This document shows positions 35,230-44,093 of a DNA stretch of 64,000 nucleotides, in pieces. Every line of letters begins with the position of its first letter. Within the stretch, counting starts at the first letter, position 1. The stretch comes from Lacisediminihabitans sp040549465 (lineage in GTDB: Bacteria; Actinomycetota; Actinomycetes; Actinomycetales; Microbacteriaceae), in contig NZ_JBEPTL010000018.1 of the NCBI RefSeq assembly GCF_040549465.1, positions 19,799-83,798 of the forward strand. Reading direction: 5' to 3'. The position numbers were made by a program, and so were the translations under genes. A model generated the notes under the pieces. The model did no database searches and had not been told where the DNA came from. It saw only the letters and a program-made list of their open reading frames with translations.

Positions 35230-36236
35230 TTCTTCTCCTCCGCGGTGGTGTGGGCGCTGTCAGTGGCAAGAATAGCGGCGGCAAGTGCGCTATCGAGCAC
35301 CAGGCAGGTGACGATCCCGGCCTTCGCCGCCGCCAGCACCGCCTCCAGTCGTCCCACACCCCTGGCGACCGCGATCACCTCGGATGCTCCGACCAACTGC
35401 TCGATGCGAACCCCGATTGTGCGCTCGTCGAGGCCGGTGTGCACGGCTTGTCCGTCGACCCCGAGTAGCCTGCCCGAGATCTCGGCGACCGCACCCGCGG
35501 CGGACCCTGCGTCGCGATCCGCGGGTGACACCTTCTCCCATACGGAGGATTCTCCCGGCTTCCAGGCCCCGATCGCGACCACCGCGAGATCGAGATGGTC
35601 GGCACGAGCGAGGGCTTCGGCAATCTCCGACTGGCGCATCAGGTCGAGCGCTGTCGACTTCTCGTCGACCACGAGAGGGGCGGAGATCGGATAGGTGTGG
35701 ATGCCGGGGCTCTCGCCGAGCTGTGCGATGACCCTGGGCAGGAATCCCGCACCGTTGACCTGTAGCGCGCCGGCCAGCTGCACGATGTCGCACGGCGGAA
35801 GGTCGGGAAGGAAACGCACAGCGAGATCGAGGGCACGGGACCAGGAGATGCCAATCGTCATGCGTGGACGGGCCATCTCCTTGAGGATGTCCATCACCGC
35901 CCGGCCGAGCTGTTCCGCGTTCTCCGGACGGTCTTCCTCGACCAACTCCACGACACGGACTCTCGCGATGCCCAGCAGGTCTGACAGCTGCTCGTCGAGC
36001 CCGAAGATGCGATTGCGCGGGTCCCTGATGGTGATGGAGACGACTCCGGACTCCAGAGCGTCATCCAGCATTTTGGCCACCTGGAAGCGGCTCAGTACGA
36101 AATCCGCAGCGATCTCTACCTTGGAGCGCCGGTGGAGATAGTAGGCACGAGCAACATCGGCGAGCCGGATCTGCATCGCCCTGTCGAGTTCAGGTCGCGG
36201 CCTGGAGTCACCACTCGCTTGCGCATCCTTGGACAT
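35226..36236 (-). CDS. SorC/DeoR-type sugar-binding regulator
   Basis: ~336 residues. The N-terminal HTH (R-A-M-Q-I-R-L-A-D-V-A-R-A-Y-Y, then S-K-V-E-I-A-A-D-F-V-L-S-R-F-Q-V-A-K-M-L) is that of SorC-type regulators, with a C-terminal sugar-phosphate-binding domain. Two ATGs are possible, 36254 and 36236; GGAAG lies directly before the second, and the upstream one falls near an operator. It is translationally coupled to xylB and divergent from the polyol uptake genes. Palindromes in the divergent region are its likely binding sites; an inducer such as a sugar phosphate is inferred, not shown. Confidence 0.85.
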   Translation of the reverse strand: MSKDAQASGDSRPRPELDRAMQIRLADVARAYYLHRRSKVEIAADFVLSRFQVAKMLDDALESGVVSITIRDPRNRIFGLDEQLSDLLGIARVRVVELVEEDRPENAEQLGRAVMDILKEMARPRMTIGISWSRALDLAVRFLPDLPPCDIVQLAGALQVNGAGFLPRVIAQLGESPGIHTYPISAPLVVDEKSTALDLMRQSEIAEALARADHLDLAVVAIGAWKPGESSVWEKVSPADRDAGSAAGAVAEISGRLLGVDGQAVHTGLDERTIGVRIEQLVGASEVIAVARGVGRLEAVLAAAKAGIVTCLVLDSALAAAILATDSAHTTAEEKK

Positions 36237-36259
36237 GCTTCCATTGTCTCTCATTGAGC

Positions 36260-36336
36260 GCTCATTTGAGCGCGGTTGCTCTTCTGAGTCGGGCGGCCTA
36301 TGCTCTTCACATCTGAGATTGATCTCTCAAATGAGC
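36260..36336 (+). promoter_or_regulatory. Divergent promoter with paired operators for the polyol genes
   Basis: GCTCATTTGAG (36260-36270) and its exact inverse CTCAAATGAGC (36326-36336) bracket a promoter: TTGCTC (36276-36281), 17 bases, TATGCT (36299-36304). A third palindrome, GAGAT-TG-ATCTC, precedes the second site. The SorC regulator is the obvious candidate binder. The transcript would have a ~190-base leader before the lipoprotein gene, including TGGTGCA and TGCACCA blocks ~110 bases apart. Confidence 0.6.
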
Positions 36337-36507
36337 AAACAAGGGATGCAATGGTGCACGATCTTCACTCGAACCTTCCGGGGATACGACACGCTTTCGC
36401 GTTCTCCCCGCAGTCCCTCGGCTCCAGCGCGACTCGGCGCCCGTCGGCTTTCCCCGCGAACGACCATGCACCACTACACGCAGTACAGACAGTTGGAGGA
36501 ATGAGTG

Positions 36508-37872
36508 ATGAAGCACGGTAAAGCAAAGACGCTTGTGACGGCGGCCTCGATCGGCGTCGTCGCAGCGCTCGCATTGACCGGATGTGGAGGCGCCGGAGGC
36601 TCCACGTCGGGTTCGGGCGGCGGGGACGTGGTCAATGTCCTGATGGTGAACAACCCGCAGATGGTGGACCTACAGAAGCTCACCGCCGACAACTTCACCA
36701 AGAAGACCGGTATCAAGGTCAACTACACGGTGCTGCCGGAGAACGATGTCCGCGCCAAGATCAGCCAGGAGTTCTCCAGCCAGGCCGGCCAGTACGACGT
36801 GGCGACGATCAGCAACTACGAGGTGCCGTCCTACGCCAAGAACGGTTGGCTGTCGCCGCTTGACGATACGGTCGCGAAAAGCAAGGACTTCGACCAGTCC
36901 GACATCCTGCCGGCGATGACGCAGGCGCTCACCGCCGAGGACGGCAAGCTCTACGCCGAGCCCTTCTACGGTGAATCCTCCTTCCTGATGTTCCGCAAGG
37001 ACGTCTTCGAGAAGGCTGGCGTCACCATGCCGGAGAAGCCGACCTGGCAGGAGGTCGCGGATCTCGCGGCCAAGGTCGACGGCGTCGAGCCCGGCATGAA
37101 GGGCATCTGCCTGCGTGGACAGCCGGGCTGGGGCCAGATCTTCGCACCGCTCACCACCGTGGTGAACACCTTCGGTGGCACCTGGTTCGAGAAGAACTGG
37201 AAGCCCGGCGTCGACTCGGCCAAGTTCGAAGAGGCCGTCAACTTCTATGTCGACCTCATCAACGCTCACGGCGAGAACGGTGCGCCGCAGGCCGGATTTA
37301 CCGAGTGCCTGAATAACCTGCAGCAGGGCAAGGTGGCGATGTGGTATGACGCGACCTCGGCCGCAGGTTCGCTCGAGGCATCCGACTCGCCCGTCGCGGG
37401 CAAGATCGGCTATGTCGCGGCGCCGGTGAAGGAGACCAAGAGCTCCGGATGGCTGTACACCTGGGCGTTCGCGATCGAGAAGGCGGGGAAGCACCAGGAC
37501 GCCGCGGCCAAGTTCATCGCATGGGCATCCAGCAAAAAATATGAGGAGACCGTCGGCAAGGATCTCGGCTGGTCGCGGGTGCCGGCAGGCAAGCGTGCCT
37601 CCACCTATGAGAACACCGAATACCAGAAGTCGGCGAGCGCGTTCTATCAGCAGACCGTCGACGCAATCAAGAGCGTCGACCCGGCCAACCCCGGCGTGCA
37701 GGCTCGCCCGGCTCCCGGCATCCAGTTTGTCGCGATCCCCGAATTCGCCGACATGGCGACTCAGGTGTCCCAGGATGTCAGCTCCGCTATCGCCGGCAAG
37801 GAATCGGTAGCGGATGCGCTGAAGAAGGGCCAGGTCCTCGCCCAGAAGGTCTCGGACAAGTACACGAAGTAA
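36508..37872 (+). CDS. Polyol ABC transporter substrate-binding lipoprotein (SmoE-like)
   Basis: 454 residues from the ATG at 36508; a GTG three bases earlier is equally close to GGAGGA. The lipobox is A-L-T-G-C-G. It is a family 1 extracellular solute-binding protein, and N-N-P-Q-M-V-D-L-Q-K-L, W-Q-E-V-A-D-L-A-A-K-V and P-F-Y-G-E-S-S-F-L-M resemble SmoE/MtlE-type sorbitol/mannitol binders. It is the first gene of the operon and binds the alditol outside the membrane. Confidence 0.88.
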   Translation: MKHGKAKTLVTAASIGVVAALALTGCGGAGGSTSGSGGGDVVNVLMVNNPQMVDLQKLTADNFTKKTGIKVNYTVLPENDVRAKISQEFSSQAGQYDVATISNYEVPSYAKNGWLSPLDDTVAKSKDFDQSDILPAMTQALTAEDGKLYAEPFYGESSFLMFRKDVFEKAGVTMPEKPTWQEVADLAAKVDGVEPGMKGICLRGQPGWGQIFAPLTTVVNTFGGTWFEKNWKPGVDSAKFEEAVNFYVDLINAHGENGAPQAGFTECLNNLQQGKVAMWYDATSAAGSLEASDSPVAGKIGYVAAPVKETKSSGWLYTWAFAIEKAGKHQDAAAKFIAWASSKKYEETVGKDLGWSRVPAGKRASTYENTEYQKSASAFYQQTVDAIKSVDPANPGVQARPAPGIQFVAIPEFADMATQVSQDVSSAIAGKESVADALKKGQVLAQKVSDKYTK

Positions 37873-37938
37873 CAGCACGTGCAGGTGGCGGCGGAGTGCG
37901 CTTCGCCGCCACCCTCATCCGATGGAGCCAGGATTCAT

Positions 37939-38898
37939 ATGACTGCAGTAGTCGAACAGAAACGGGTCGGCAGCAGCCGTCCGGCACCGCGACGGCGCGG
38001 CAAGGCGTTGGAACGGGCGACCGGATGGGCGCGAAGGGCTCCGTTGTTGCCCGCGCTGATCTTTCTCGTCCTGGTGACCCAGCTGCCCTTCGTTGCCACC
38101 ATCATCATCTCTTTCATCAACTGGAACTCTCTTTACCCCAACGACATTGCGTTCGGCTGGCTCGACAACTACATCAACGTCTTCACCGACACGAACATGC
38201 GCAACTCAGTGCTTACGACGATCATCCTGACCGTCGTTGTGGTGGTGGTCAGCGCGGTTCTCGGGTTGCTCATCGCGCTGCTGCTCGATCGCAAGTTCTG
38301 GGGTCGCGGCTTTGTGCGCACCATCCTGATCGCGCCATTCCTCGTGGTGCCGGTGGCGGCGGCACTCCTCTGGAAGCATGCCCTGTTCAATCCTGAGTAC
38401 GGTCTCTTCAATGGTGCTCTGAACTGGGTGTTCGGCCTTTTTGGTGCCGCGGCGCCCCAGCCCGACTGGATCACTGACCAGCCGCTGGTCGCCGTCGAGG
38501 CGGCACTCATCTGGCAGTGGACGCCGTTCATGATGCTGATCCTGCTGGCCGGGCTACAGAGTCGCCCGCTCGACGTGATCGAGGCGGCGCGGGTCGACGG
38601 TGCGACATCCTGGCAGATCTTCCGCTACATGACCCTGCCTCATTTGCGCCGTTACATCGAGCTGGCGGCGCTGCTCGGGTCCATCTACATTGTGCAGAAT
38701 TTCGATGCCGTCTTCACGATCACCTCGGGTGGTCTCGGCACTGCGAACCTGCCGTACACGATCTACCAGCAGTTCTTCCAGGCCCACGACTACGGGGCAG
38801 CCTCCGCGGCCGGCGTCGTGGTCGTCATCGGATCGATCCTGATTGCGACCTTCGCGTTGCGTTCCGTCTCAACCCTTCTCAAGGAGGAAAACCGATGA
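37939..38898 (+). CDS. Polyol ABC transporter permease (SmoF/MalF-like)
   Basis: 319 residues from the ATG at 37939. Six hydrophobic segments are visible; the first is LPALIFLVLVTQLPFVATII. The EAA-like loop is E-A-A-R-V-D-G-A-T-S-W-Q-I-F-R-Y-M-T-L-P. It is the first of two permeases forming the channel. It is coupled to the next gene by an ATGA overlap. Basic residues RPAPRRRGKALER lead into the first membrane helix. Confidence 0.9.
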   Translation: MTAVVEQKRVGSSRPAPRRRGKALERATGWARRAPLLPALIFLVLVTQLPFVATIIISFINWNSLYPNDIAFGWLDNYINVFTDTNMRNSVLTTIILTVVVVVVSAVLGLLIALLLDRKFWGRGFVRTILIAPFLVVPVAAALLWKHALFNPEYGLFNGALNWVFGLFGAAAPQPDWITDQPLVAVEAALIWQWTPFMMLILLAGLQSRPLDVIEAARVDGATSWQIFRYMTLPHLRRYIELAALLGSIYIVQNFDAVFTITSGGLGTANLPYTIYQQFFQAHDYGAASAAGVVVVIGSILIATFALRSVSTLLKEENR

Positions 38899-39791
38899 CC
38901 GCGACAGCGACCATTACGCAGACCCGACGTTCGATCGCGCGGGCCAAGATGGCGCGCGAGCGCCCACCACGCACTAAGCGCGGAATGCTGCTCGGCCTCC
39001 TGGCCTGGATCGTCGGACTGCTCTTCGTCTCGCCGGTGCTCTGGATGGTGCTGACCTCGTTGCACAGCGAGACCTCGGCTGCTACGAACCCGCCGTCTCT
39101 GTTCGCGCCTCTCACCCTCGATGCCTACGCGAACTTCTTCGGGGCGAACAGCGGTGCGAGCCCGTGGCCGGCGTTGATCAACTCGGCAATGGCGAGCGTG
39201 TTCTCCACTGCAGTCGTGCTCGTGTTGTCGCTTCCCGCCGCCTATGCGCTATCGATTAGGCCCATCCGCAAGTGGTCCGACGTGATGTTTTTCTTCCTCT
39301 CGACCAAGATGCTGCCAATGGTGGCTGGCCTGTTGCCGATCTACCTGATCGCGAAGGCCACGGGGTTGCTCGACAGTGTGATCTTGCTAGTAATCCTCTA
39401 TACCTCGATGAACCTGCCGATCGCGGTCTGGATGATGCGGTCATTCCTCTCGGAGATACCCGTGGAGATCCTCGAAGCGGCCTCCATCGACGGGGCCAAC
39501 CTCTTCACGATCTTCCGCAGGGTCATCATTCCGATCTCGGGGCCCGGCATCGCCGCGACCTCACTCATCTGTTTCATCTTCAGCTGGAACGAGTTGCTCT
39601 TCGCAAGTGTGCTCACGAGCACCCAGGCGATCACGGCCCCGGTGTTCCTCACCAGCTTCGTGACCAGCCAGGGGCTGTTTCTGGCGAAGGTCTGCGCGGC
39701 GGCTGTCGCCGTGTCGTTCCCCGTGCTGGTCGCCGGTTTCGCGGCCCAGGACAAGCTGGTGCAGGGACTCTCGCTCGGCGCGGTGAAGTGA
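38895..39791 (+). CDS. Polyol ABC transporter permease (SmoG/MalG-like)
   Basis: 298 residues, starting at the ATG at 38895 with AAGGAGG (38881-38887) upstream. It has six membrane segments and the EAA loop E-A-A-S-I-D-G-A-N-L-F-T-I-F-R-R-V-I-I-P. The frame is open far upstream in the previous gene, but that is shadow sequence. No ATPase gene follows: the next gene is a dehydrogenase. The pair probably shares a genome-wide MsiK-type ATPase. Confidence 0.9.
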   Translation: MTATATITQTRRSIARAKMARERPPRTKRGMLLGLLAWIVGLLFVSPVLWMVLTSLHSETSAATNPPSLFAPLTLDAYANFFGANSGASPWPALINSAMASVFSTAVVLVLSLPAAYALSIRPIRKWSDVMFFFLSTKMLPMVAGLLPIYLIAKATGLLDSVILLVILYTSMNLPIAVWMMRSFLSEIPVEILEAASIDGANLFTIFRRVIIPISGPGIAATSLICFIFSWNELLFASVLTSTQAITAPVFLTSFVTSQGLFLAKVCAAAVAVSFPVLVAGFAAQDKLVQGLSLGAVK

Positions 39792-39834
39792 TCGCGCAGA
39801 TGGAATCATCGTTTAGCAATAAGGAGGCAACACC

Positions 39835-41352
39835 GTGACTGACCACATCAGTACCGCGACAAACACCAACCCGGTCGTGCTCAACAACGAGACTCTCGCG
39901 GGCATCGGTGAGCGCGGCGTGGTGACAGTACCGAGCTACGATCGCTCGACGCTCACCGCCGGTATCGTGCACTTCGGCGTCGGCGGGTTCCACCGCGCGC
40001 ACCAGGCGATGGTCGTCGACGACCTGCTCAGTGCGGGGGAGGCCAGTGACTGGGCGATCTGCGGCGTGGGCGTACTCGAGCAGGACCGCCGGATGAAGGA
40101 GGTCATGGATGCGCAGGACGGCCTCTACACCCTGGTGCTCAAGCATCCGGACGGGCACCGCGAAGCTCGAGTGATCGGCAGCATCATCGAGTACCTGCTG
40201 GCTGTGGACGATCCGGATGTTGTGGTCGAGAAGATGGCGTCGCCCGACATCCGCATCGTCTCGCTCACCATCACCGAGGGCGGCTATAACTTCGACCAGG
40301 TGACGGGCGAGTTCGATGCGAGCAACCCCGATGTGCGGCACGACCTGCAGCCAGGCGCGCAGCCGAAGACGGTCTTCGGCCTCGTGGCGGCCGCGTTGCA
40401 GCGACGCAGGGAACGCGGCCTTGAGCCGTTCACGGTGATGTCCTGCGACAACATCCAGGGCAACGGCCAGGTCGCGAGAAAGATGTTCACCGCCTTCGCT
40501 CGCCTCATCGACCCGGAACTCGCCGACTGGATGAACGCAAACGTGCATTTTCCGAACTCCATGGTCGACCGCATCACTCCGGTGACCTCGGACGCGGACC
40601 GTGCCGAGGTGCGCGACACTCTCGGTATCGACGATGCATGGCCCGTCGTCGCCGAGCCGTTCTTCCAGTGGGTACTCGAGGACGACTTCGGCCTCGGTCG
40701 CCCGCCCTACCAGGATGCCCAGGTGCAGGTGGTGAGCGACGTCGAGCCCTACGAGTTGATGAAGCTCCGTCTGCTCAATGCCAGCCACCAGGGGCTGTGC
40801 TATTTCGGCTATCTCAGCGGTTATCGCTATGCACACGAAGCCTGCGCCGATCCCGCGATCACCACATTCCTTCTCGCGTATATGAAAGAGGAGGCCACTC
40901 CGACGCTTCTTCCGGTACCGGGAATCGACCTGGACGGTTACCAGCACACGTTGATCGAGCGGTTTTCCAACGCGGAGGTGCGCGATACTCTCGCGCGACT
41001 CTGCGCGGAGTCGAGCGACCGCATCCCGAAGTGGCTGCTTCCCGTGGTGCGAGCACAGCTCGAGTCGGGCGGTGAGATCGCGCGGTCCGCGGCCATCGTG
41101 GCCAGCTGGGCGCGCTATGCGGAGGGGACCGACGAGAGCGGTGAGGCGATCACCGTGGTCGACAGGCTGGCTGATGAGCTGGTTCCGCTTGCCCGGTCAC
41201 AACGGCAGCATCCGACGGCCTTCATCGAAAATACGAAACTGTTCGGTGACCTCGCGAACAATGAACGTTTCGTCACGGCCTATCTCGAGGCTCTCAACTC
41301 GCTGTTCGAGAAGGGCGCCCACGCGACGGTCACCCACTACAGCGAGGTCTAG
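39835..41352 (+). CDS. Polyol 2-/4-dehydrogenase of the mannitol dehydrogenase family
   Basis: 505 residues, long-chain polyol dehydrogenase (mannitol 2-dehydrogenase, arabitol 4-dehydrogenase, tagaturonate reductase and relatives). The N-terminal NAD-binding strand is I-V-H-F-G-V-G-G-F-H-R-A-H-Q. The catalytic Lys, Asn and His lie in M-K-L-R-L-L-N-A-S-H-Q-G. A GTG start with AAGGAGG gives MTDHIST. The xylulokinase in the divergent unit favours D-arabitol to D-xylulose, though mannitol to fructose remains possible. Its TAG shares the bases CTAG with the stop of the convergent gene. Confidence 0.88.
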   Translation: MTDHISTATNTNPVVLNNETLAGIGERGVVTVPSYDRSTLTAGIVHFGVGGFHRAHQAMVVDDLLSAGEASDWAICGVGVLEQDRRMKEVMDAQDGLYTLVLKHPDGHREARVIGSIIEYLLAVDDPDVVVEKMASPDIRIVSLTITEGGYNFDQVTGEFDASNPDVRHDLQPGAQPKTVFGLVAAALQRRRERGLEPFTVMSCDNIQGNGQVARKMFTAFARLIDPELADWMNANVHFPNSMVDRITPVTSDADRAEVRDTLGIDDAWPVVAEPFFQWVLEDDFGLGRPPYQDAQVQVVSDVEPYELMKLRLLNASHQGLCYFGYLSGYRYAHEACADPAITTFLLAYMKEEATPTLLPVPGIDLDGYQHTLIERFSNAEVRDTLARLCAESSDRIPKWLLPVVRAQLESGGEIARSAAIVASWARYAEGTDESGEAITVVDRLADELVPLARSQRQHPTAFIENTKLFGDLANNERFVTAYLEALNSLFEKGAHATVTHYSEV

Positions 41353-41798
41353 TCCCTCTCGTCGAGCGGTGCCGTTGGCAGGTGGGTGCTGATGCCGATG
41401 CGATTCCAGATGGCGATGGTGCCGATCGCGAGGATGAGATCGGCCACCTGCTTCTCGCTGAACACCGTGTGAGCGCGCTCCCAGAGTTGGTCGCTTACCC
41501 CGCCCGCGATGTTGGTGATCGCGTCGGTCAGCTCGAGGGCCATGCGCTCGCGTTCGTCGAAGAAGCTCGACTCACGCCAGGTCGTGACAGTGAAGATCTT
41601 GCGCACCGGCATGCCACCGGCCTGCAGATCAACGGAGTGTTCGTGCACGCAGTAGTTGCAGCCGTTGATCAGCGAGGCCCTGAGATAGACGAGGTCCTTG
41701 ATCGGTTCCTCGATATTCGCACCGATGTACGAGTCGAGGGCAATGAGCTTGCGGTAGCCATCGGGGATGACGGTGTTGAGGCTGGTGCGTTCGGTCAT
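41349..41798 (-). CDS. AhpD-like carboxymuconolactone decarboxylase family protein
   Basis: 149 residues. The thiol motif is C-N-Y-C-V-H-E-H, the C-x-x-C plus His of the AhpD/YnjA group, which act as peroxidase-type disulfide reductases. The C-terminal half has W-N-R-I-G-I-S-T-H-L. Function is likely thiol-disulfide or peroxide handling; substrate unknown. It is convergent with the polyol dehydrogenase, and the two stop codons overlap in CTAG. Confidence 0.85.
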   Translation of the reverse strand: MTERTSLNTVIPDGYRKLIALDSYIGANIEEPIKDLVYLRASLINGCNYCVHEHSVDLQAGGMPVRKIFTVTTWRESSFFDERERMALELTDAITNIAGGVSDQLWERAHTVFSEKQVADLILAIGTIAIWNRIGISTHLPTAPLDERD

Positions 41799-41975
41799 TG
41801 CGGTCTCCTTGGTTGGGTGCTGTGTCCGATTGTGACGCGCGTCGTGGCTGAGCTCAGCCGGGCTGAGCGGTACCCAGTTGCCATGCTGAACGGGGCAGGC
41901 CTGCAGATCCTCACAGTAGTCCCGGCCGGGGAGGTCGGGCAGTTGCCCGATATCCTCGGCGGCACCGTCGACTAG

Positions 41976-43826
41976 TTAGACCAGGAGCTGATGCTTCGCG
42001 AGGTCTTTGTACAGCGGCGTGCTCTTCACGAGCTCGGAGTGGGTGCCCGTTCCGACCACGCGACCGTGATCCAGCACGATGATCTGATCGGAATCCACCA
42101 CCGTCGACAGCCGGTGCGCTATCACTATCAGTGTGCGATTCTCCGCCACGGCGTCGATGGCCTCGCGCAACAGCTGCTCGTTCAGTCCGTCGAGGGATGA
42201 CGTCGACTCGTCGAGCAGCAGGATGGGCGGTGCGGCGAGCAGCGTGCGCGCGATCGCGAGACGCTGGCGTTCGCCACCGGAGAGCATGATCCCGTCCTCG
42301 CCGACCGGCGCGGCGAGACCCAACTCGTTACGCTCGAGCACCTCGGTGAGGTTCACATCGTGCAGCACCTGGATGCACTGCTCGTCAGTCGCCTCCGGCG
42401 CACCGAGCGTGAGGTTGTCGCGCAGCGATCCGGCGAGCACGGGCGCGTCCTGCTCGACGTAACCGATCTGGGCGCGCAGGTCGTGACGATCGAGCCCACG
42501 GATGTCGACACCGCCGATTCGCACGACGCCGTCACGTGGGTCGTAGAAACGCTCGATCAACGCGAGGATCGTGCTCTTGCCCGCGCCGCTCGGCCCCACG
42601 AGCGCGGTGCGTTGCCCCCGCGGCACCTCGAAAGAGACACCGTGCAGCACTGTCAGGTCGCGCTGGGCGGGTCCTTGTGCGGCTTCGACAGGCTCAGCCA
42701 GCGTGGGCTCAGCCATCGCGGTGCCGGGGTAGGTGAACTGCACGTTCTCGAAGCTGATCGCGGCATCCGTCGTCACCGGCGCTGCCGGCTCGATGGAGGC
42801 ATCGAACTCGCTCTCGCTCGGCAGGGAGATGATCTCCTGGATGCGTCCGAGCGCACCGAGCGCCTGGTTGACGGAGTTGATCGCCCCGAAGGCCTGGCCG
42901 AGCGGCATGATCATCATGAACAGGAAGAGGATGAACGCCACGAGGCTCGAGATGGTGATGGCGCCGCTCGCGACCCGGAAGCCCCCGACGCCGAGCACCA
43001 CGAGGAAAGAGACCTGCAATGCGATGCCGGCGATGGGAACGACCAGCGCAGAGATCTTCGCCACGCTGATCCCCATCGCCCACGCGCCTTCTGCGTCTTT
43101 CTCAACGGCGGCAATCTCTCGTTCCGTGGCGTTGGATGCCCGTACCGTGCGCACTGCGCTGATGGCGCGTTCCACGGCGGCTGCCAGGTCGCCGACCTTC
43201 TCCTGCTGTTTGCGGCTGGCGACTCGCACGCGACCGGACAGCGAGACCACGGTCACAACCGAGACCGCGATGACGAGCACGGTGAGTCCGAGTAGCAGCG
43301 GGTCGATGATCAACATGGCGATGAGTGCTCCGACGAAGACGAGTGCGCCGCCGACAGCGTCGACGAGTCCCTGCGTGATCACCGCGTAGAGCAGCGTGGT
43401 GTCCGAGCCGACGCGGGAGACGAGGTCACCGGTGCGACGGGTGTCGAATTCGCTAATCGGGAGCCGCAGCATCCGGCGAACCAGCTGACGGCGGGCGGAG
43501 AGCACGACGCTGGTGCCGGTGCGCTGCAGCAGGTAGTGCTGGAACCCGCTGAGCAATCCCGACACGACGACGAGCGCCACCAGCAGCCAGACCAGGCTTC
43601 CGAGCATGTGGCCCTTCTGCACGACCGAGATCACCTGGCTCACCAATAGCGGCTGGGCGAGGGAAGCGCCGGCACTGAGGATGCTCAGCGCGATGACCAC
43701 GCCGAGGATCTTCTTGTGCTCGTAGAGGTATGGCAGCAGCTGGCTGAACCTGGCCTTTGGCCCGTCGTCCTGCTTGCCGCGTCCGAAGGGCGAACGGGAT
43801 CGCGGTGCCTGCGTCGTGGTGCTCAT
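41976..43826 (-). CDS. ABC transporter, fused permease and ATP-binding protein
   Basis: 616 residues, half-transporter of the ABC exporter (MsbA/LmrA) type with six N-terminal membrane segments (~30-330). The ATPase has Walker A G-P-S-G-A-G-K-S-T, signature L-S-G-G-E-R-Q-R-L and Walker B I-L-L-L-D-E-S-T-S-S-L-D. Between F-T-Y-P-G-T and L-T-V-L-H-G-V-S-F it has ~20 extra residues (A-M-A-E-P-T-L-A-E-P-V-E-A-A-Q) coded by a repeat-like insertion. Its substrate (lipid or drug) is unknown, and it could act as a homodimer. The short 3' region (to 41798) has no recognisable gene. Confidence 0.88.
   Translation of the reverse strand: MSTTTQAPRSRSPFGRGKQDDGPKARFSQLLPYLYEHKKILGVVIALSILSAGASLAQPLLVSQVISVVQKGHMLGSLVWLLVALVVVSGLLSGFQHYLLQRTGTSVVLSARRQLVRRMLRLPISEFDTRRTGDLVSRVGSDTTLLYAVITQGLVDAVGGALVFVGALIAMLIIDPLLLGLTVLVIAVSVVTVVSLSGRVRVASRKQQEKVGDLAAAVERAISAVRTVRASNATEREIAAVEKDAEGAWAMGISVAKISALVVPIAGIALQVSFLVVLGVGGFRVASGAITISSLVAFILFLFMMIMPLGQAFGAINSVNQALGALGRIQEIISLPSESEFDASIEPAAPVTTDAAISFENVQFTYPGTAMAEPTLAEPVEAAQGPAQRDLTVLHGVSFEVPRGQRTALVGPSGAGKSTILALIERFYDPRDGVVRIGGVDIRGLDRHDLRAQIGYVEQDAPVLAGSLRDNLTLGAPEATDEQCIQVLHDVNLTEVLERNELGLAAPVGEDGIMLSGGERQRLAIARTLLAAPPILLLDESTSSLDGLNEQLLREAIDAVAENRTLIVIAHRLSTVVDSDQIIVLDHGRVVGTGTHSELVKSTPLYKDLAKHQLLV
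42681..42703 (-). repeat. In-frame repeat-like insertion in the ABC transporter gene
   Basis: GGCTTCGACAGGCTCAGCC and the following bases match a motif (read as GGCTGAGCCTGTCGAAGCC on the other strand) that I recall as a common dispersed short repeat in Microbacteriaceae genomes. Here it is inside a coding region and encodes L-A-E-P-V-E-A. No second copy is in this window, so the identification rests on memory. Confidence 0.5.
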
Positions 43827-43885
43827 GATTCCTTAGTCTTTCTCTGCGCCCGGGAGTGTTCATACTCCGGGCGGCGTATTTGTGC

Positions 43886-44093
43886 CTAGCGGCGTCCGTA
43901 CTTCTTGTGGACGGCCTGCCGTGAGACGCCGAGCGCGTTCGCGATCATCTGCCAACCCATGCCAACCCATGCCGAGATTGCGCGCCCTGCGCACGAGCGT
44001 AGCTTCGTGGCTGTCCGGTTCCCTGTGCATTTCGCTCACGGCATGCAGCGCCTTGAGTGGGTTCTCGTCGCCGGCTTCGACCAGTGCCGTCAC
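43886..44093 (-). pseudogene. Small helix-turn-helix gene frameshifted by a 10-bp tandem duplication
   Basis: From the GTG at 44093 the frame reads M-T-A-L-V-E-A-G-D-E-N-P-L-K-A-L-H-A-V-S-E-M ... R-N-L-G-M-G-W, then meets GCCAACCCAT at 43951-43960 repeated at 43961-43970. Removing one copy restores Q-M-I-A-N-A-L-G-V-S-R-Q-A-V-H-K-K-Y-G-R-R and a TAG at 43886-43888. That gives a 65-residue protein with a C-terminal HTH, an architecture common in this family. As it stands the frame runs on in another phase to 43860. Its start overlaps the stop of the upstream gene at 44090. Confidence 0.85.

Noticed and set aside
41382..41975. Plus-strand 197-codon frame ending in GQLPDILGGTVD
   Set aside because: Mostly antisense to the AhpD-like gene; the short non-overlapping tail has no ribosome-binding site or recognisable family.
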